The position numbers and the translations under genes are program-made. Positions 1 through 8,854 of a DNA stretch of 64,000 bases are shown piece after piece. The DNA lies in NCBI RefSeq assembly GCF_003065365.1, contig NZ_CP023276.1:124001-188000 (forward strand), read 5' to 3'. This DNA is from Polynucleobacter difficilis. GTDB lineage: Bacteria > Pseudomonadota > Gammaproteobacteria > Burkholderiales > Burkholderiaceae. The notes beneath the pieces were generated by a model. It was not told where the DNA came from and ran no database searches. It worked only from the letters and a program-made list of their open reading frames with translations. Positions within the stretch are counted from its first letter, which is position 1. The number at the start of each line of letters is the position of its first letter.

Positions 1-678
1 TGAGCCATCGGTAAAGAAGATGGTGGGTGTGCCGGTGATGCCATAGGACTTAGCCAAGGCTAGGTTCTTATCAATCGGCGTAGTGCACTCGCCTTTGCCG
101 CTGGGTGTGGTGTTATTGATGGTCCAGTCGGCCCATGCTTTTGTGGCATCCGCAGAGCACCAAATTTGCTTGGACTTTTGCACCGAGTCTGCAGACAGAA
201 TCGGCAATAAAAAGGTGTATACCGTTACGTTATCTAACTGCTGAAACGTTTTTTCCAGGCGCTTGCAGTAACCGCAATTGGGGTCAGCAAAAACAGCGAG
301 TTGACGACTGCCATTGCCGCGCACCATTTTGACTGCATTGCTTAGGGGCAAATCAGACCAGCGAATCCGATTGAGATCAGCCTGACGCTTTTCAGTAAGA
401 TTTTGACCGGAAGCTAATTCAATGACTTCACCCTGAATCAGGTATTTTGCATTGGCATCGGTATAAAAGATTTCACCATTGAGTTGTACTTCAAATAAGC
501 CGGGCACCGGTGAGGCTGACACCCCTTTGATGTTGGCGGTGCTGCCCAGTCGCTTTTGCAACTCCGCCTTAATCTGTTGGGTATTTTGGGCCTGTGCAAG
601 AGGAGCGCTAGCCAATAAGCCAATGACGCTAGCGCAGAATGCTAAGGCGGAAGCGGTATTTCGCAGATTGTTTTTCAT
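1..678 (-). CDS. dsbC: Thiol:disulfide interchange protein DsbC (C-terminus beyond window)
   Basis: This is a periplasmic disulfide isomerase of the DsbC/DsbG family, which reshuffles wrong disulfides in exported proteins. The minus-strand frame is open from the ATG at 678 to the window edge (226 codons). Residues 1-31 form a signal peptide ending in an AQAQ-type cleavage site. An N-terminal dimerisation region follows, then a thioredoxin-like domain with the active site C135-G-Y-C138, the CGYC form typical of DsbC. The cis-proline loop (TGTPT) lies near the window edge. Only a short C-terminal piece should be missing. Its ATG overlaps the stop of the upstream flavin hydroxylase by four bases, so the two are probably translationally coupled. 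Confidence 0.93.
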   Translation of the reverse strand, partial: MKNNLRNTASALAFCASVIGLLASAPLAQAQNTQQIKAELQKRLGSTANIKGVSASPVPGLFEVQLNGEIFYTDANAKYLIQGEVIELASGQNLTEKRQADLNRIRWSDLPLSNAVKMVRGNGSRQLAVFADPNCGYCKRLEKTFQQLDNVTVYTFLLPILSADSVQKSKQIWCSADATKAWADWTINNTTPSGKGECTTPIDKNLALAKSYGITGTPTIFFTDGS

Positions 679-1961
679 TGCACTTCTCCTAAGGCTTCTT
701 TAATTAAATACCGTTTAATCAGATGACTGCGGTTGACTAGGCCCATGCCCCAATTGCGAATGTGTTTCTGGAGAGGGCTCGCGCTCGTAAACAGTTGCTT
801 GAGTCGATCAGTTACCCACAGTATGGCACTGGTATCGCCATGGCGTTCGCGTTCATAGCGGCGTAGCAAGACCGGATCGGTAATTGCTCGAAATGATTCA
901 CGTTCGCGCAGGATGCGCAGCAAAGCGGCCACATCACGTAAGCCCAAATTTAATCCTTGCCCAGCTAAGGGGTGAATGACGTGCGCAGCATCCCCAATCA
1001 AAATCACCTTGGGCATGAGCTCCGGCCCAATCACGCGCTGCGCGCGGATTTTGCGTAAGGGAAATGAGCCTGGCCTCGAGTGTGGGGTGAGTGTTCCGAG
1101 GGCATGCACAATCGCACCATCCTGCAGCATTGCAAACTCTGACTGCCATTGGTTGGTATCGAGCGTAAGGAGTCGGGTGGCATTTTCAGGGGAGGTTGAC
1201 CACACCATCGACACCTGCTTGCCCGGTAGAGGTAGCATCGCCAGAATGTCGCCGCCTGGTAAAAACCACTGATATGCGGTTTCTAAATGGGCGTTCGTAC
1301 ATACAAAATTGGCGACCACCGCGCGTTGCTCATACGACTTTTCATCGGTTTGGATTTCGAGCATGGAACGCAGGGATGAATTCGCGCCATCGGCTGCAAT
1401 GACCAAACTGGCTTTAATCTCGATCGGTGATTGCGCGCCATCGACTCGGAGTAAAGCGCCATCGGGCTCAATAAACACATTCTCGAGCGATCCAACAACA
1501 CACTCCAATTTGGACTGAAAGCGGCAGGCTTGCTCGAGGGTATGCTCCAGTAAATCGGACTCTCCAATCCAGGCAAGCTGGGGAACGCCCGCTTCAAATG
1601 CGGAAAGATGCAATCCATCGCTGGGTTCACCGCGGTCGCCATAGATGCGCATATCGCGGACCACTTGGAGGCGGGCATGATCAATCGCATCCCACACTTG
1701 TAGGGATTGCAGTAGGGAGCGAGTTCCAGGAGAAATAGCGTAAATGCGTTCAGTCCAGCGATCCCCGCTGGGTTTGGCGGTTTGCTGGTCTAAATCTGGT
1801 GCAATTTGGACTACATCAAAACCCTGTTGCGCCAGGCCTAGGGCGCAGGCCTTACCGACAATACCCCCTCCAATGATGGCAATATCGCACTGACGTGTTT
1901 TGCCAGAGACCGGTGCGGGCGCCTTGGCTGAAGAAGCGGATTTGGATGAATGGAATGCCAT
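675..1961 (-). CDS. UbiH/COQ6-family FAD-dependent monooxygenase
   Basis: This is a flavoprotein aromatic hydroxylase of the UbiH/UbiI/VisC/COQ6 family, which adds hydroxyl groups to the ubiquinone ring precursor. The protein shows an FAD-binding GGGIVG loop near residues 31-36, a middle DG motif (AADGANSSLRS) and the C-terminal GDAAHVIHPLAGQG flavin-binding motif. Its length of 428 residues is normal. I chose the ATG at 1961. An in-frame TTG at 1982 would add seven residues, but no strong ribosome-binding site distinguishes the two. It is transcribed divergently from ychF across about 40 bases and overlaps dsbC by ATGA. Which ring position it hydroxylates cannot be told from sequence, so no gene symbol is given. 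Confidence 0.88.
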   Translation of the reverse strand: MAFHSSKSASSAKAPAPVSGKTRQCDIAIIGGGIVGKACALGLAQQGFDVVQIAPDLDQQTAKPSGDRWTERIYAISPGTRSLLQSLQVWDAIDHARLQVVRDMRIYGDRGEPSDGLHLSAFEAGVPQLAWIGESDLLEHTLEQACRFQSKLECVVGSLENVFIEPDGALLRVDGAQSPIEIKASLVIAADGANSSLRSMLEIQTDEKSYEQRAVVANFVCTNAHLETAYQWFLPGGDILAMLPLPGKQVSMVWSTSPENATRLLTLDTNQWQSEFAMLQDGAIVHALGTLTPHSRPGSFPLRKIRAQRVIGPELMPKVILIGDAAHVIHPLAGQGLNLGLRDVAALLRILRERESFRAITDPVLLRRYERERHGDTSAILWVTDRLKQLFTSASPLQKHIRNWGMGLVNRSHLIKRYLIKEALGEVQ

Positions 1962-2001
1962 AACCCGATGATATCGAAACAAGCCGAATTACAATGGAGG
2001 C

Positions 2002-3096
2002 ATGTCTTTAAAATGCGGCATCGTCGGCCTGCCTAACGTCGGCAAATCTACCCTCTTTAATGCGCTTACCAAAGCTGGAATCGCGGCAGAAAACTATCCG
2101 TTCTGCACGATTGAGCCCAATGTAGGCGTAGTCGAGGTTCCTGACCCCCGTTTAGCTGCCTTGGCTGCTATCGTGACTCCAGAACGCATTGTGCCGGCGG
2201 CCGTCGAGTTCGTTGATATTGCGGGCTTGGTTGCTGGTGCATCCAAGGGCGAAGGCCTTGGTAATCAATTTTTGGCAAATATTCGGGAAACCGATGCAAT
2301 TACCCATGTGGTGCGCTGCTTTGATGACCCGAATGTGATTCACGTTGCCGGTAAGATCGATCCCATTTCAGACATTGGGGTGATTGATACGGAATTGGCG
2401 CTATCTGATTTAGCCACGGTTGAAAAAACCCTGAATCGCTCGAGTAAAGCAGCCAAGTCAGGCAACGATAAAGAAGCGGCTGCCTTGGTAGCTGTTCTGA
2501 GCAAGGTCCAGACCCATTTGAATGAGGCGCAGCCAGTGCGAAGCATGAGCCTGAGTGATGATGAGAAGTTGCTTCTCAAGCCCCTTTGCTTGATTACTGC
2601 TAAGCCTGCCATGTATGTGGCTAATGTGAAAGACGATGGCTTTGAAAATAACCCGCATTTGGATGCGGTGATTGCACACGCAGCGAAAGAGGGCGCCCCA
2701 GTTGTGGCGGTTTGCGCTGCCATTGAGGCTGAGATTGCCGATCTAGAGGATGCCGATAAGACGGAATTCTTGGCTGATATGGGCATGCAAGAGCCCGGCC
2801 TAGATCGGGTGATTCGTGCGGGCTATGCTTTGCTGGGTTTGCAGACCTATTTCACGGCAGGCGTAAAAGAGGTGCGTGCCTGGACGATTCGCATTGGGGA
2901 CACTGCACCTAATGCAGCGGGCGTGATCCATACGGATTTTGAGCGCGGCTTTATTCGAGCCCAAACCATTGCATTTGATGACTTTATTCAATACAAGGGC
3001 GAATCGGGCGCGAAAGAGGCAGGCAAAATGCGCGCCGAAGGAAAAGAGTACATCGTCAAAGATGGCGACGTGCTGAATTTCTTGTTTAACGTCTAA
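2002..3096 (+). CDS. ychF: Ribosome-binding ATPase YchF (OLA1 family)
   Basis: This is a 364-residue Obg-related P-loop protein that prefers ATP over GTP and binds ribosomes. It is linked to translation and oxidative-stress responses. The G1 motif GLPNVGKS is at residues 8-15, with the G3 motif DIAGLV after it. The region usually holding NKxD reads NVKDD, as expected for the ATP-specific YchF branch. The last 85 residues form the TGS domain (ending near AFDDFIQYKG). Length and both ends match the family closely. It lies divergent from the flavin hydroxylase and ends six bases from the converging winged-helix gene, with no visible terminator between them. Confidence 0.96.
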   Translation: MSLKCGIVGLPNVGKSTLFNALTKAGIAAENYPFCTIEPNVGVVEVPDPRLAALAAIVTPERIVPAAVEFVDIAGLVAGASKGEGLGNQFLANIRETDAITHVVRCFDDPNVIHVAGKIDPISDIGVIDTELALSDLATVEKTLNRSSKAAKSGNDKEAAALVAVLSKVQTHLNEAQPVRSMSLSDDEKLLLKPLCLITAKPAMYVANVKDDGFENNPHLDAVIAHAAKEGAPVVAVCAAIEAEIADLEDADKTEFLADMGMQEPGLDRVIRAGYALLGLQTYFTAGVKEVRAWTIRIGDTAPNAAGVIHTDFERGFIRAQTIAFDDFIQYKGESGAKEAGKMRAEGKEYIVKDGDVLNFLFNV

Positions 3097-3102
3097 GTTT
3101 AT

Positions 3103-3462
3103 TTAGCCTGCGCGAACTGCTTTTTCGAGGCATTTGGATAATTCTTCGTAGCGCTTGATGGCAAGCTTAGTTGGGACAACGTGTTTTTTACGGCCATCCT
3201 CATCGGCGTTCATCTCGATTAAGCCCATCGCGCGTAAGTTTTTCAGTCGGCCATGTAAGGTCGCTTGCGAACCGAATTCAGCGAGCGAAATCAAATCTCC
3301 CACCAACATAACCTGACCTTGGTGCGCGCTTAAAACAATCTTATTGAGTAAACTTTCCTCGGTGGCATCTAATTTCTTGCCCGGATTAATGCGATCCAAC
3401 ACATCAATTAAATTGAGGAAGCGAATATAGGCAGAATTCTTGGAGCTGGATGGGCCTGGCAT
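3103..3462 (-). CDS. Small winged-helix (MarR-like) DNA-binding protein, function unknown
   Basis: This is a 119-residue protein with the pattern of a winged-helix domain. A helical segment is followed by a recognition-helix-like stretch (FGSQATLHGRLKNLRAMGLIEM) and a charged wing (NADEDGRKKHVVPT). The domain occupies nearly the whole protein, so it is probably a simple regulator related to MarR. No ligand domain is visible. It starts at ATG 3462 and is divergent from the membrane protein gene at 3586 across 123 bases that contain a perfect palindrome (3515-3524), a possible operator. The function is inferred from fold-like features only. Confidence 0.6.
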   Translation of the reverse strand: MPGPSSSKNSAYIRFLNLIDVLDRINPGKKLDATEESLLNKIVLSAHQGQVMLVGDLISLAEFGSQATLHGRLKNLRAMGLIEMNADEDGRKKHVVPTKLAIKRYEELSKCLEKAVRAG

Positions 3463-3514
3463 TATTCAGTTTTTTCGATGTGGATTACGTTTTAGTAGTC
3501 AATACATTATGCGC

Positions 3515-3524
3515 GGTGTACACC
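3515..3524. promoter_or_regulatory. Perfect 10-bp palindrome in divergent intergenic region (candidate operator)
   Basis: GGTGTACACC is a perfect inverted repeat. It lies about midway between the winged-helix gene (start 3462) and the membrane protein gene (start 3586). Its position suits autoregulation by the neighbouring regulator, but a 10-bp palindrome can arise by chance and no binding data exist. Confidence 0.25.
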
Positions 3525-3585
3525 ATAAAGCTAAGTATAAACCCTCTATACATATGCTGAGCAAATAATTGCATAGAATTAAAGC

Positions 3586-4161
3586 ATGGAACACATCAGC
3601 ATTTCCTCTGAACGCCCGCGGCTTTTTCTGCTGGGCGCACTGATTAGTGCGCTACTGTACAGTGCTTTATTTTTTTTCAATGACTGGATCACTGAGATGC
3701 TGAAATACGATCTCGGTGTGAGCTGGATTTACTTGCCAGCAGGCTTGCGCTTATTTCTCATTTTGATATTTGGTTTGGCTGGTGCCATCGGTATTGCAGC
3801 GGCTTCCTTCGCTATTTCGTATTTTGGGGTTTTCCCACCCGATTTATTCACCTGCATTGGCATTGGCTTGATATCCGGATTTGCACCTTTATTCGCGAAG
3901 TGGGTTGTTGTCTCGAACACGTACATTAGTAATGACCTCAGTAATTTAAGTATGCAAAAAATTCTTCTTTGCATTGTGGTCTACGCATTAATGAGTTCGG
4001 CATTCCATCAGTATTGGTTTGTGTTGCGCGACTTAGAGTCAGGCAGCCTCAATCATTTTCTGGTGATGTTTGCTGGCGATGTCGCAGGATCTATTTTGTT
4101 AACTGCTCTCATCAAATACGGCATTGATTTAATGCGGCGTGGCGTACCTAGAAGGAGTTAG
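3586..4161 (+). CDS. Integral membrane protein, MASE1-like sensory fold without output domain
   Basis: This 191-residue hydrophobic protein has about five to six transmembrane segments (roughly residues 12-31, 48-66, 66-85, 87-103, 126-143 and 155-175). The segment VSWIYLPAGLRLFLILIFG and a GDVAGS motif near the end resemble MASE1-type membrane sensor modules. No GGDEF, kinase or other signalling domain is fused to it. The ATG at 3586 lacks a strong ribosome-binding site, but no better start exists. Its last four bases overlap the converging trpC. It may work with the divergent winged-helix regulator. The role is unknown. Confidence 0.65.
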   Translation: MEHISISSERPRLFLLGALISALLYSALFFFNDWITEMLKYDLGVSWIYLPAGLRLFLILIFGLAGAIGIAAASFAISYFGVFPPDLFTCIGIGLISGFAPLFAKWVVVSNTYISNDLSNLSMQKILLCIVVYALMSSAFHQYWFVLRDLESGSLNHFLVMFAGDVAGSILLTALIKYGIDLMRRGVPRRS

Positions 4162-4961
4162 GCAAAAAGTGCAGCAAGCGCGGCGCCAGGGTCGGGCGCT
4201 CGCATAAATACTTCGCCTACTAAAAATGCATTGACGTGATGCTCTCGCATACGCAGAACATCCGCTCTCTCCAGAATTCCGGACTCAGTCACGATAATCT
4301 TGTCGCCGCCAATGCTGCTGAGTAGGTCAATAGTGGTGTCTAAGGTAACCTCAAAGGTCTTGAGGTTACGGTTATTGATGCCGAGTAAGGGAGTTTTAAG
4401 CTGCAGCGCAGCCGTAAGCTCTTCTGCATTGTGTACTTCAACCAAGACATCCATGCCCAGATCATGTGCGTATTGCTCAAGCTCACGCATGTGATCTAAA
4501 TCAAGAGCCGCTGCAATCAGCAGAATTGCGTCTGCACCCATCGCGCGCGCCTCAAGCACCTGGTAGGGGTCGATCATAAAATCTTTGCGTAGCACCGGAA
4601 GGGTACAAGCTGCGCGTGCTGCTTTTAAATAGTCACTGGAGCCCTGAAAGTACTCGACATCTGTTAATACAGAGAGGCAAGCTGCACCGTGCTGCTCATA
4701 GTTTTTTGCAATCGATGCAGGCTCAAAGTCCGCACGCAAGATGCCCTTGCTCGGACTGGCTTTTTTAATTTCAGCGATGATGCCTGGATTACCGCTCGCG
4801 ATCTTACGCTCAATCGCGGCTACAAACCCACGCGGTTTAAAAAGAGGGTCTTGACGCTGCGCTTCGACTTGATCACGTAATGCGTTCATTGGCATGGTGT
4901 TCAGGCCGTGCGCGACTTCAACGCGCTTAGTCGCAATAATGCGATCTAAGATATCACTCAT
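4158..4961 (-). CDS. trpC: Indole-3-glycerol phosphate synthase
   Basis: This cytoplasmic TIM-barrel enzyme of tryptophan synthesis closes the indole ring from carboxyphenylamino-deoxyribulose phosphate. The 267-residue protein carries the KKASPSKG loop, the RKDFMID motif, the GINNRNLKTFEV segment and the TESGI phosphate-binding loop, all hallmarks of monofunctional TrpC. It is the last gene of the trpE-G-D-C run on the minus strand. Its ATG overlaps the trpD stop by four bases, so coupling is likely. Its 3' end overlaps the converging membrane protein gene by four bases, leaving no room for a dedicated terminator. Confidence 0.97.
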   Translation of the reverse strand: MSDILDRIIATKRVEVAHGLNTMPMNALRDQVEAQRQDPLFKPRGFVAAIERKIASGNPGIIAEIKKASPSKGILRADFEPASIAKNYEQHGAACLSVLTDVEYFQGSSDYLKAARAACTLPVLRKDFMIDPYQVLEARAMGADAILLIAAALDLDHMRELEQYAHDLGMDVLVEVHNAEELTAALQLKTPLLGINNRNLKTFEVTLDTTIDLLSSIGGDKIIVTESGILERADVLRMREHHVNAFLVGEVFMRAPDPGAALAALFA

Positions 4962-5986
4962 GATTGAACCTGCGTTGTTGCTATGAACTGATCCAAGGTA
5001 CTGCGAGCAGCGCCACTTGCAATCGCCGCTTTAGCCATAGCAATTCCGGCGGCAATGTCCGGCACGAGATCAGCAACATAGAGCGTGGCACCGGCATTAA
5101 GGCAAACAATATCGCTGGCAGGACCTGCCTCGCCGCTGAGAACGCGCAGCACAATCTGCTTGGACTCGTCGGCATTGGCTACCTGAAAGCCGCTAGTGGG
5201 AGCGGTGCTTAAACCAAAATCACGGGGATGGATCTCATATTCACTGACAAGGCCATTTTTGAGTTCGCCGATGAGCGTAGGGCCCTCGAGGGAGATTTCA
5301 TCAAGGCCATCGCGGCCAAACACGACCATGGCATGGGTCATACCAAGGGATTGCAATACGCGCGCCTGAATGCCGACCAACTCCGCATTAAACACACCCA
5401 TCAAAATGTGTTTGGCATTGGCTGGATTGGTGAGCGGCCCCAAAATATTAAAAATGGTGCGAACCCCGAGCTCTCTGCGAATCGGAACCACGTTCTTCAT
5501 TGCAGGGTGGTGGTTGGGGGCAAACATGAAGCCTACGCCCAGCGTTGAAATACTTTCTGCAACACGCTCTGGACTGACGTTGAGATTGACGCCCAAGGAC
5601 TCTAAAACATCGGCGCTGCCGGACTTGCTGCTCACGCTGCGATTACCATGCTTGGCAATCTTGGCGCCGGCAGCAGCTGCCACAAACATCGCTGCGGTTG
5701 AAATATTGAAGGTGTGCGCACCATCACCGCCGGTGCCAACCACATCGACTAAATGGCGTGTGTCGCTGACTTGAACCGGAGTAGCAAACTCACGCATGAC
5801 TTGCGCTGCAGCAGCAATTTCACCCACGGTTTCTTTTTTGGTTCGCAGCGCGACTAAAAAAGCGGCGACCAGGGTGGGCGGAATATCACCGCTCATGATG
5901 TGGCGCATCATCGCGGTCATATCATCATGACTCAGTTCACGACCGTCAATACAGCATTGCAGGGCTTCGGATGGTGAGATCGCCAT
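4958..5986 (-). CDS. trpD: Anthranilate phosphoribosyltransferase
   Basis: This enzyme transfers phosphoribose from PRPP to anthranilate, the second step of the tryptophan branch. The 342-residue protein has the PRPP-binding glycine-rich motif VGTGGDG, the GNRSVSSKSGSADVLE loop and the conserved GPLTNPA motif. It is a stand-alone enzyme and is not fused to TrpG. It lies three bases after trpG and overlaps trpC by four bases, inside the minus-strand trp operon. Confidence 0.97.
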   Translation of the reverse strand: MAISPSEALQCCIDGRELSHDDMTAMMRHIMSGDIPPTLVAAFLVALRTKKETVGEIAAAAQVMREFATPVQVSDTRHLVDVVGTGGDGAHTFNISTAAMFVAAAAGAKIAKHGNRSVSSKSGSADVLESLGVNLNVSPERVAESISTLGVGFMFAPNHHPAMKNVVPIRRELGVRTIFNILGPLTNPANAKHILMGVFNAELVGIQARVLQSLGMTHAMVVFGRDGLDEISLEGPTLIGELKNGLVSEYEIHPRDFGLSTAPTSGFQVANADESKQIVLRVLSGEAGPASDIVCLNAGATLYVADLVPDIAAGIAMAKAAIASGAARSTLDQFIATTQVQS

Positions 5987-5989
5987 GGA

Positions 5990-6565
5990 TTAATGGGCCT
6001 TTAAGTGCAGGAAGTTCTTGAGTAGGGCGTGGCCTTGCTCCGACAAAATCGACTCGGGATGGAACTGGACGCCCTCGATCGGTAACTCACGGTGCCGAAC
6101 GCCCATGATCTCGCCATCGGCAGATTGCGCTGTAATCTCTAAGCACGCTGGAATGGTCTTGCGATCAATCGCGAGCGAGTGATAGCGCGTGACCGTAAAT
6201 GGGCTTGGGAGCTTTTCAAATACACCAGCACCGGTATGCGTAATCGCATCGGTTTTGCCATGCATGACCTTCTGCGCGCGAATGATGTCGCCCCCGAAGG
6301 CTTCGCCAATCGCCTGGTGGCCAAGGCAGACTCCCAAAATAGGCACCTTGCCAGCAAAGTGCTTAATCACATCCACTGAAATGCCGGCCTCGCTTGGACT
6401 GCAAGGCCCTGGTGAAATACAGATGCGATCCGGTTTGAGTGCCTCAATCTGTTCAAGGGTAATTTCATCATTGCGATACACGCGAACATCTTCACCCAGT
6501 TCTGCAAAATACTGCACCAAGTTATAGGTAAACGAATCGTAGTTATCAATCATGAGGAGCATCAA
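5990..6565 (-). CDS. trpG: Anthranilate synthase component II (glutamine amidotransferase)
   Basis: This class I glutamine amidotransferase releases ammonia from glutamine for TrpE. The 191-residue protein starts with LLMIDNYDSFTYN. It has the oxyanion-loop SPGPCSPSEAG, the catalytic cysteine in GVCLGHQAIGE and the C-terminal HPES His/Glu pair. Its start overlaps the trpE end by 20 bases (6546-6565), so the two subunits are likely translated together in equal amounts. In some relatives the same protein also serves as PabA, but that cannot be judged here. Confidence 0.96.
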   Translation of the reverse strand: MMLLMIDNYDSFTYNLVQYFAELGEDVRVYRNDEITLEQIEALKPDRICISPGPCSPSEAGISVDVIKHFAGKVPILGVCLGHQAIGEAFGGDIIRAQKVMHGKTDAITHTGAGVFEKLPSPFTVTRYHSLAIDRKTIPACLEITAQSADGEIMGVRHRELPIEGVQFHPESILSEQGHALLKNFLHLKAH

Positions 6566-8051
6566 GACCTCCTTGTACTAAATCAGCGGCCATCAGAACC
6601 GCACGCGCCTTGGCTTCGGTTTCACGCCACTCAGCAGCTGGGTCAGAGTCAGCCACAACCCCGGCACCCGCCTGCGAGTGCAGCATGCCATCGCGAATGA
6701 CACCGGTACGAATCACAATGGCCACATCCATGTCGCCAGAAAAAGACAGGTAACCGGCTGCTCCACCGTAGATGCCGCGCTTGGTAATTTCCATTTCATC
6801 GATGATTTCCATGGCGCGTATTTTAGGAGCGCCCGATAAAGTACCTGCTGGAAAAGTAGCTCGGAGCACATTCATATTACTCATGTTATCGAGTAACTCG
6901 CCCTCGACCGAGCTGACGATGTGTTGTACGTGGGAGTATTTTTCAATCACCATCGAGTCCGTGACCTTCACCGTGCCGGTCTTAGCAATGCGACCCACAT
7001 CGTTGCGCGCCAAGTCAATCAACATCACGTGCTCGGCAATTTCTTTTGGATCGGCGAGTAGTTCGGTAGCTAAGCGCGCATCCTCTTCGGGGGTAGCGCC
7101 GCGCGGACGGGTTCCAGCCAAGGGACGAATGGTGACGATCTTTTGTGATTCACGCAGCTCTTGGCGTACCAAGATCTCGGGCGATGAGCCGACCACCTGC
7201 AAGTCACCGAAATCATAGAAATACATATAGGGTGAAGGGTTCAATGAGCGCAGTGCGCGGTAGAGTGCCAATGGCGATTCAGTAAATGGCTTACTAATGC
7301 GCTGACCAATGACCACTTGCATGCAGTCGCCTGCCAGGATGTAGTCTTTGGTGCGGCGAACGGCAGCTTCAAAATCAGCCGCATCAAATCGGCGAATCAA
7401 CTCGGTTTTGGTGCTTGGTGGTGTTGCTGGCATGGTGATCGATCGACCAATGCACTGACGCAGTTCATCTAATCTGGCCTGCGCCCGCTCAAAATCGTTT
7501 TTGATGTTGGGATCCGCATAGACGATTAAATAAATACGGCCCGCGACGTTATCAATCACTGCGAGCTCTTCGGTGAGCATCAATTGAATATCGGGTACAT
7601 GCAATTCGTCGGGCAAGGTATGTTGCGCAAGACGGGATTCGATGTAGCGTACCGTGTCATAACCAAAGTAGCCGGCGAGGCCGCCGCAGAAGCGCGGGAG
7701 GCCAGGAGGAACAGCTACCTTAAAGCGCTTAAAGTACGCATCGACAAAATCCAATGGATTGTCGCGATTGGTTTCAACAACTGCGTCATCGGTAACGACT
7801 TCGGTGACGGGTGCGAGCGGCGTACCAACCGAGCGAAGAATGGTTTTTGCTGGGAGACCAATAAACGAAAAACGCCCAAAGCGCTCACCCCCAACAACGG
7901 ACTCTAGTAAATAGGTATTTTTTTGACCGCTGGTACTCGTGAGCTTGAGGTACAGAGATAGCGGCGTTTCTAAATCGGCTAAGGTTTCTTGTACAAGGGG
8001 GATGCGATTAAAACCCTGAGCGGCTAGGGCATCAAATTCAGCGCGTTGCAT
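6546..8051 (-). CDS. trpE: Anthranilate synthase component I
   Basis: This subunit converts chorismate to anthranilate. The 501-residue protein has the N-terminal feedback region with a YLLES motif, the tryptophan-binding site in this family, so feedback inhibition by tryptophan is expected. The chorismate-binding half follows, with PLAGTRPRG, IDLARNDVGR and GTLSGAPK. Its ATG shares one base with the rpe stop (TAATG overlap at 8051), placing rpe and trpEGDC in one transcription unit. No leader peptide or attenuator was seen upstream of trpE, because rpe is directly in front. Confidence 0.96.
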   Translation of the reverse strand: MQRAEFDALAAQGFNRIPLVQETLADLETPLSLYLKLTSTSGQKNTYLLESVVGGERFGRFSFIGLPAKTILRSVGTPLAPVTEVVTDDAVVETNRDNPLDFVDAYFKRFKVAVPPGLPRFCGGLAGYFGYDTVRYIESRLAQHTLPDELHVPDIQLMLTEELAVIDNVAGRIYLIVYADPNIKNDFERAQARLDELRQCIGRSITMPATPPSTKTELIRRFDAADFEAAVRRTKDYILAGDCMQVVIGQRISKPFTESPLALYRALRSLNPSPYMYFYDFGDLQVVGSSPEILVRQELRESQKIVTIRPLAGTRPRGATPEEDARLATELLADPKEIAEHVMLIDLARNDVGRIAKTGTVKVTDSMVIEKYSHVQHIVSSVEGELLDNMSNMNVLRATFPAGTLSGAPKIRAMEIIDEMEITKRGIYGGAAGYLSFSGDMDVAIVIRTGVIRDGMLHSQAGAGVVADSDPAAEWRETEAKARAVLMAADLVQGGLDAPHD

Positions 8052-8770
8052 TAGGCTTTGCTCACTTCCGTTCGCATGGCCGCAATGACATCCGCATAAT
8101 TTGGTTTACCAAAAATAGCCGATCCCGCAACAAAAGTATCGGCACCCGCCTTGGCAATCGCCGCGATATTGTCGACCTTAATGCCACCATCGACTTCGAG
8201 GCGAATGTGTTTGCCAGTCTCCCGCTCATGGCGATCGAGGCGCGCACGTAGCGTCGCAATTTTCTCTAGCGTGCTCGGAATAAAGGATTGCCCACCAAAA
8301 CCCGGATTTACCGACATTAGCAAAACCAAATCAATTAAGTCTAAGGTGTGATCAAGGTGATCCAGTGGCGTAGCCGGATTAAACACGAGGCCAGCGTAGC
8401 AGCCATGGTCGCGAATCAAATTCAGGCTGCGGTGTACGTGGCTACTCGCTTCCGGATGAAAGCTAATTAAATTGGCTCCCGCCTTGGCGAAGTCTGGAAT
8501 GATGCGGTCAACGGGCTCCACCATTAAATGGACATCAATCATGGCTGGTTTGCCATCTTTCACGGCATAGGAGCGAATGGCTTCGCAAACCAAAGGCCCA
8601 ATGGTTAGATTGGGAACGTAATGGTTGTCCATCACATCAAAGTGCACCCAGTCTGCCCCGGCGGACAAAACGCCAGTGACCTCTTCGCCGAGGCGAGCAA
8701 AGTCAGCCGACAGAATGGAGGGGGCAATAAGGTATTGCTTCGATTGACCTAGTTCTGGCTTTTGGCTCAT
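8051..8770 (-). CDS. rpe: Ribulose-phosphate 3-epimerase
   Basis: This enzyme interconverts ribulose-5-phosphate and xylulose-5-phosphate in the pentose phosphate pathway. The 239-residue TIM barrel has APSILSADFA, HFDVMDNHYVPN, the VDVHLMVEP metal-site motif, SVNPGFGGQ and LEVDGGI, all typical. I chose the ATG at 8770 (MSQKPELG). The longer open frame up to 9004 would run through the divergent apaG gene and has no family similarity. It is the first gene of the rpe-trpEGDC unit. The phosphoglycolate phosphatase gene often found between rpe and trpE in Burkholderiales is absent. Confidence 0.96.
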   Translation of the reverse strand: MSQKPELGQSKQYLIAPSILSADFARLGEEVTGVLSAGADWVHFDVMDNHYVPNLTIGPLVCEAIRSYAVKDGKPAMIDVHLMVEPVDRIIPDFAKAGANLISFHPEASSHVHRSLNLIRDHGCYAGLVFNPATPLDHLDHTLDLIDLVLLMSVNPGFGGQSFIPSTLEKIATLRARLDRHERETGKHIRLEVDGGIKVDNIAAIAKAGADTFVAGSAIFGKPNYADVIAAMRTEVSKA

Positions 8771-8807
8771 ATTGGCTTGAAAGAAAAGGGTTTTTGACGG
8801 TCCATAC

Positions 8808-8818
8808 CTAGATTCTAG
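8808..8818. repeat. 11-bp palindrome between rpe and apaG
   Basis: CTAGATTCTAG is a perfect inverted repeat with a single central base. It sits in the divergent rpe/apaG intergenic stretch and is a possible regulatory site for either gene. No match to a known operator is claimed. Confidence 0.2.
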
Positions 8819-8854
8819 CTTGCAGTTGCCCTCAGGATGAAGCAGAATGCCTCC

